Shown here: positions 3,676 through 5,109 of the stretch, in pieces
Position numbering within the stretch: position 1 is the first letter of the stretch
Layout: each line of letters opens with the position of its first letter
Origin: CALMEC01 sp964628685
GTDB lineage: Bacteria; Actinomycetota; Thermoleophilia; Miltoncostaeales; Miltoncostaeaceae
Assembly: GCA_964628685.1 (NCBI GenBank)
Contig: CAZVNM010000023.1
Location: 1 to 5,109 of the forward strand
DNA length: 5,109 nt
Direction of reading: 5' to 3'
Notes under the pieces: model-generated
The model's input: only the letters and a program-made list of their open reading frames with translations
Database searches by the model: none
What the model was told of the DNA's origin: nothing
Made by a program: the position numbers and the translations under genes

Positions 3676-4155
3676 CTAGCTAGACGGAGGATGGAGGTGC
3701 AGGGTGTCGAACGGGACACTGACCGCGCCACCGAGGAATTTCCCGTCAAGCTTCACGATGGCCTTGGTCCCGGTGGTCCTCATGACAGTTCCGTCCATGT
3801 TGATCGTGGTGAGCCGCACGCGATCCCCCTTCCTCACGACCGTCTTCTTCGGAACCTTGTCGTCGTCTGGCGTGGCCCGCATCCGGTCCATGCTGGAGCC
3901 GTCGATGGTTCCGATGGACCTGAACACGATCGGCTTGCCTGCCTCGGCGTTGACCTCGCTCGGAACAATGCCCGCGTTAGTCGGGACCATGACGTAGCCC
4001 GGAGCGACGCGACGCATGCGCTCGACGATCTCGCCGCCCATCAACCGCCGCTCGGTGTAGGACGGGGCCTCAGCGGTGACGCCGTGACGCTGGTAGATGC
4101 GGCGAGCCGTCTCCGTCGAAAGCGTGAGAACCTGATGCACTTTGTACTGCTGCAT
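3676..4155 (-). CDS. hypothetical protein, 159 aa, possible C-terminal KOW/SH3-like barrel
   Basis: The start is ATG 4155-4153 (MQQYKVHQVLTLSTETARRI), with GGAG 8 nt upstream. I recognise no family. The N-terminal part (1-50) is helical and basic (AETARRIYQRH-like, TERRLMGGEIVERMRRV). Residues 54-82 are strand-rich, and residues 92-106 form a polar linker. Residues 107-153 (VRKGDRVRLTTINMDGTVM, then KAIVKLDG, then VSVPFDTLHL) have the strand pattern and the GDRV...GTV signature of small KOW/SH3-like barrels, which often bind nucleic acid or protein. It is the last gene of the right-hand operon and overlaps the 66-aa ORF by 86 nt in another frame. Its ribosome site is complementary to a segment inside that ORF, so translation may be coupled. 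The stop TAG lies in the palindrome CTAGCTAG. Confidence 0.78.
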   Translation of the reverse strand: MQQYKVHQVLTLSTETARRIYQRHGVTAEAPSYTERRLMGGEIVERMRRVAPGYVMVPTNAGIVPSEVNAEAGKPIVFRSIGTIDGSSMDRMRATPDDDKVPKKTVVRKGDRVRLTTINMDGTVMRTTGTKAIVKLDGKFLGGAVSVPFDTLHLHPPSS

Positions 4156-4270
4156 GCTGTGTCTCCAGAGTGTGGATGATCTGACGCAACACGCTGTTGG
4201 GAACCGGGGTGAGCCTCGCGCCTCCTGATCTGGAGACGGCGAGGCGACGCTTGAGGTCGTCGGTGAGCAT
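4070..4270 (-). CDS. hypothetical protein, 66 aa, translationally linked to the OMP gene
   Basis: The start ATG (4270-4268) shares its A with the stop of the outer-membrane protein gene (TGATG), the usual sign of reinitiation. The first 40 residues (MLTDDLKRRLAVSRS, then LTPVPNSVLRQIIHTLETQ) look like a real basic, helical peptide. The last 26 overlap the 159-aa gene in another frame and look less natural (ASGSHAFDGDGSPHLPAS), so the C-terminus is probably unconstrained. It could be a small protein of its own, or mainly a coupling ORF whose translation opens the ribosome site of the next gene. A sequencing frameshift joining it to the 159-aa gene is possible but less likely, because that gene has its own good start. 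Confidence 0.55.
   Translation of the reverse strand: MLTDDLKRRLAVSRSGGARLTPVPNSVLRQIIHTLETQHAAVQSASGSHAFDGDGSPHLPASRRHR
4161..4237 (-). promoter_or_regulatory. long-range helix predicted to cover the Shine-Dalgarno of the 159-aa gene
   Basis: GTCTCCAGA (read 4237-4229 on the minus strand) is perfectly complementary over 9 bp to TCTGGAGAC (4169-4161), which contains the GGAG ribosome site of the gene starting at 4155. The arms are 59 nt apart. The upstream arm codes for Val-Ser-Arg (residues 12-14) of the 66-aa ORF, so a ribosome translating that ORF would disrupt the helix. The complementarity is directly visible; the regulation is inferred. Confidence 0.5.
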
Positions 4271-4893
4271 CAGTTGAGCTTGACCGATAGCGAGGCCCGC
4301 ACAGTGGTCAGGCCGTCGTCGATGCCGTCTTCAAAGTAGTGAAGCAGCCCGACGCCAGCGACGAGATTGGTGCTCGGGATCGCATAGTCGACGCCGCCGC
4401 CGATCACCCACAGGCGCACGGTGTCGTTGAGGCTGGCCGTGGTTTCTGCCTCGAGGTCCACTTCCTTGCCGCTGAACTTCGCCCACGCGATGCCGGCCGT
4501 GGCATACGGCATCACGCCGCCGATGACGTAGCCGATACGGCCACGCGCGGAGATGATCCAGTCGTTGCCGATCTTGACGGCGTATTCGTCGTCCGCAGCC
4601 TTGAAGTTGGCACCGGAAAGAGACCCGTCAAGCTCGATGCCGGCGACGAAGCCGTTGCCGATCGCCGTGTTGAAACCGATCTGGCCACCACCGGACCAGC
4701 CGGAGAAATCATCATCATCGGTGAGCTGCGAGTAGCCGGCATTGAGGCCGATGTAGGCGCCCGCGAACGGGTTCTTCTCGACCTCGACAATCGGAGCAGG
4801 AGCGGACGGAGCCGCAGCCGGCTTGAGCAGATCGGCCGCGTTGGCCGCAGTAGCGGTGAGCGCGAGCGCGACCGCGAGGATGGACTTTCTCAT
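4270..4893 (-). CDS. outer-membrane beta-barrel protein, Omp25/Omp31/RopB type, 207 aa
   Basis: This is a secreted outer-membrane protein. The start is ATG 4893-4891 with GAGGGAAG upstream. Residues 1-19 (MRKSILAVALALTATAANA) are a Sec signal peptide with a cleavage site ANA-A, followed by a Pro/Ala-rich linker (24-38). The barrel begins near residue 43 (FAGAYIGLNAGYS). It continues in alternating strands (WSGGGQIGFNTAIGNGFVAG, then IISARGRIGYVIGGVMPYAT, then GIAWAK), which is the pattern of the 8-strand Omp25/Omp31/RopB family of rhizobia and Brucella. The length (about 190 aa mature) fits. Oddly, it ends SLSVKLN, with Asn in place of the C-terminal aromatic residue that normally guides barrel assembly. 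It follows the basic 47-aa gene after 18 nt and ends in TGATG with the 66-aa ORF. In this setting it may be a surface-altering cargo gene, in the manner of phage Lom, rather than a core host gene. Confidence 0.9.
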   Translation of the reverse strand: MRKSILAVALALTATAANAADLLKPAAAPSAPAPIVEVEKNPFAGAYIGLNAGYSQLTDDDDFSGWSGGGQIGFNTAIGNGFVAGIELDGSLSGANFKAADDEYAVKIGNDWIISARGRIGYVIGGVMPYATAGIAWAKFSGKEVDLEAETTASLNDTVRLWVIGGGVDYAIPSTNLVAGVGLLHYFEDGIDDGLTTVRASLSVKLN

Positions 4894-4911
4894 GTGACTT
4901 CCCTCGTTGGG

Positions 4912-5055
4912 TTATGGGCTTCTACGCTTCACGCTGACCTTCTTCGACTTCCGTTGAGCGATCTGCTTCGACACGCTCAGACGCTTCGTGTTCGGCACAA
5001 GCTTCCCGTTCTTGTCGAGCCGGAAGCCTTTGATCTTCGTCCCCGCAATCTTCAC
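4912..5055 (-). CDS. very basic small protein, 47 aa, GTG start
   Basis: Read leftwards from GTG 5055-5053, this gives MKIAGTKIKGFRLDKNGKL, then a Lys/Arg-rich C-terminus (SKKVSVKRRSP), and stops at TAA 4914-4912. About a third of its residues are Lys or Arg and there is one acidic residue, so it should be strongly cationic. A GGGGGAGG lies about 10-17 nt upstream. A second GTG (5058-5056) directly precedes it, and the frame is open to the right edge, so it could be the C-terminus of a longer protein. From memory, similar small basic ORFs occur in phages of rhizobia; the function is unknown. It is 18 nt upstream of the outer-membrane protein gene and probably in one transcript with it. Confidence 0.65.
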   Translation of the reverse strand: MKIAGTKIKGFRLDKNGKLVPNTKRLSVSKQIAQRKSKKVSVKRRSP

Positions 5056-5109
5056 CACTCCAGCGCCTCCCCCTGTTGCGCCGTAGCGCGTCGTCGAGAG
5101 CCGCGTTCT

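Noticed and set aside
3592..4179. 195-aa plus-strand frame opposite the 159-aa gene
   Set aside because: His/Arg/Asp-rich shadow that runs through the terminator and opposes a gene with a good ribosome site.

Overview
The window (about 61% GC by eye) looks like accessory DNA of an alphaproteobacterium, most likely from the Hyphomicrobiales (rhizobia and relatives). The evidence is an Omp25/Omp31/RopB-type outer-membrane barrel, a small Cys-rich ORF beginning TGRRKPYTARGI that resembles small ORFs of rhizobial prophages, and an uneven distribution of the CcrM methylation site GANTC. Tiny overlapping genes, a ribbon-helix-helix (RHH) regulator, non-ATG starts and no housekeeping gene point to a prophage, phage or related integrative element. 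No capsid, tail, integrase or replication gene is visible, so this remains an inference.

Layout. (1) Positions 1-1081, minus strand: an operon of five small genes, in transcription order 893-1081, 675-896, 448-678, 42-464 and the partial gene 1-49. Each gene overlaps the next by 4-17 nt. (2) 1082-1383: a gene-free control region with a possible promoter, a 25-bp dyad, hairpins and most of the window's GANTC sites. (3) 1384-1620, minus strand: an RHH DNA-binding protein. (4) 1621-1936: a divergent control region with two copies of TAnTACGTnA 53 bp apart, followed by a structured leader. (5) 1937-3645, plus strand: an unknown 94-aa protein, a 79-aa membrane-anchored zinc-ribbon protein and a 313-aa membrane protein with a C-terminal helix-turn-helix. 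Each gene is followed by a hairpin built on the same GGCCCG/CGGGCC core; only the last hairpin has a T-tract and is a clear intrinsic terminator. (6) 3676-5058, minus strand, converging on that terminator: a very basic 47-aa protein, the outer-membrane protein, a 66-aa protein and a 159-aa protein.

How the parts may work together (inference). The two divergent control regions resemble the regulatory switch of a temperate element, with the RHH protein a likely autoregulator. The plus-strand unit may be a membrane-to-DNA signalling module: predicted topology places a coiled coil with a Cys pair in the periplasm and the winged helix in the cytoplasm. The right-hand operon encodes a surface protein that could alter the host envelope. 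Its last gene has a Shine-Dalgarno sequence complementary to a segment inside the preceding ORF, a layout suited to translational coupling. The clearest unexplained signals are the GANTC cluster, the paired TACGT sites, the repeated intergenic hairpins and this ribosome-site sequestering helix.
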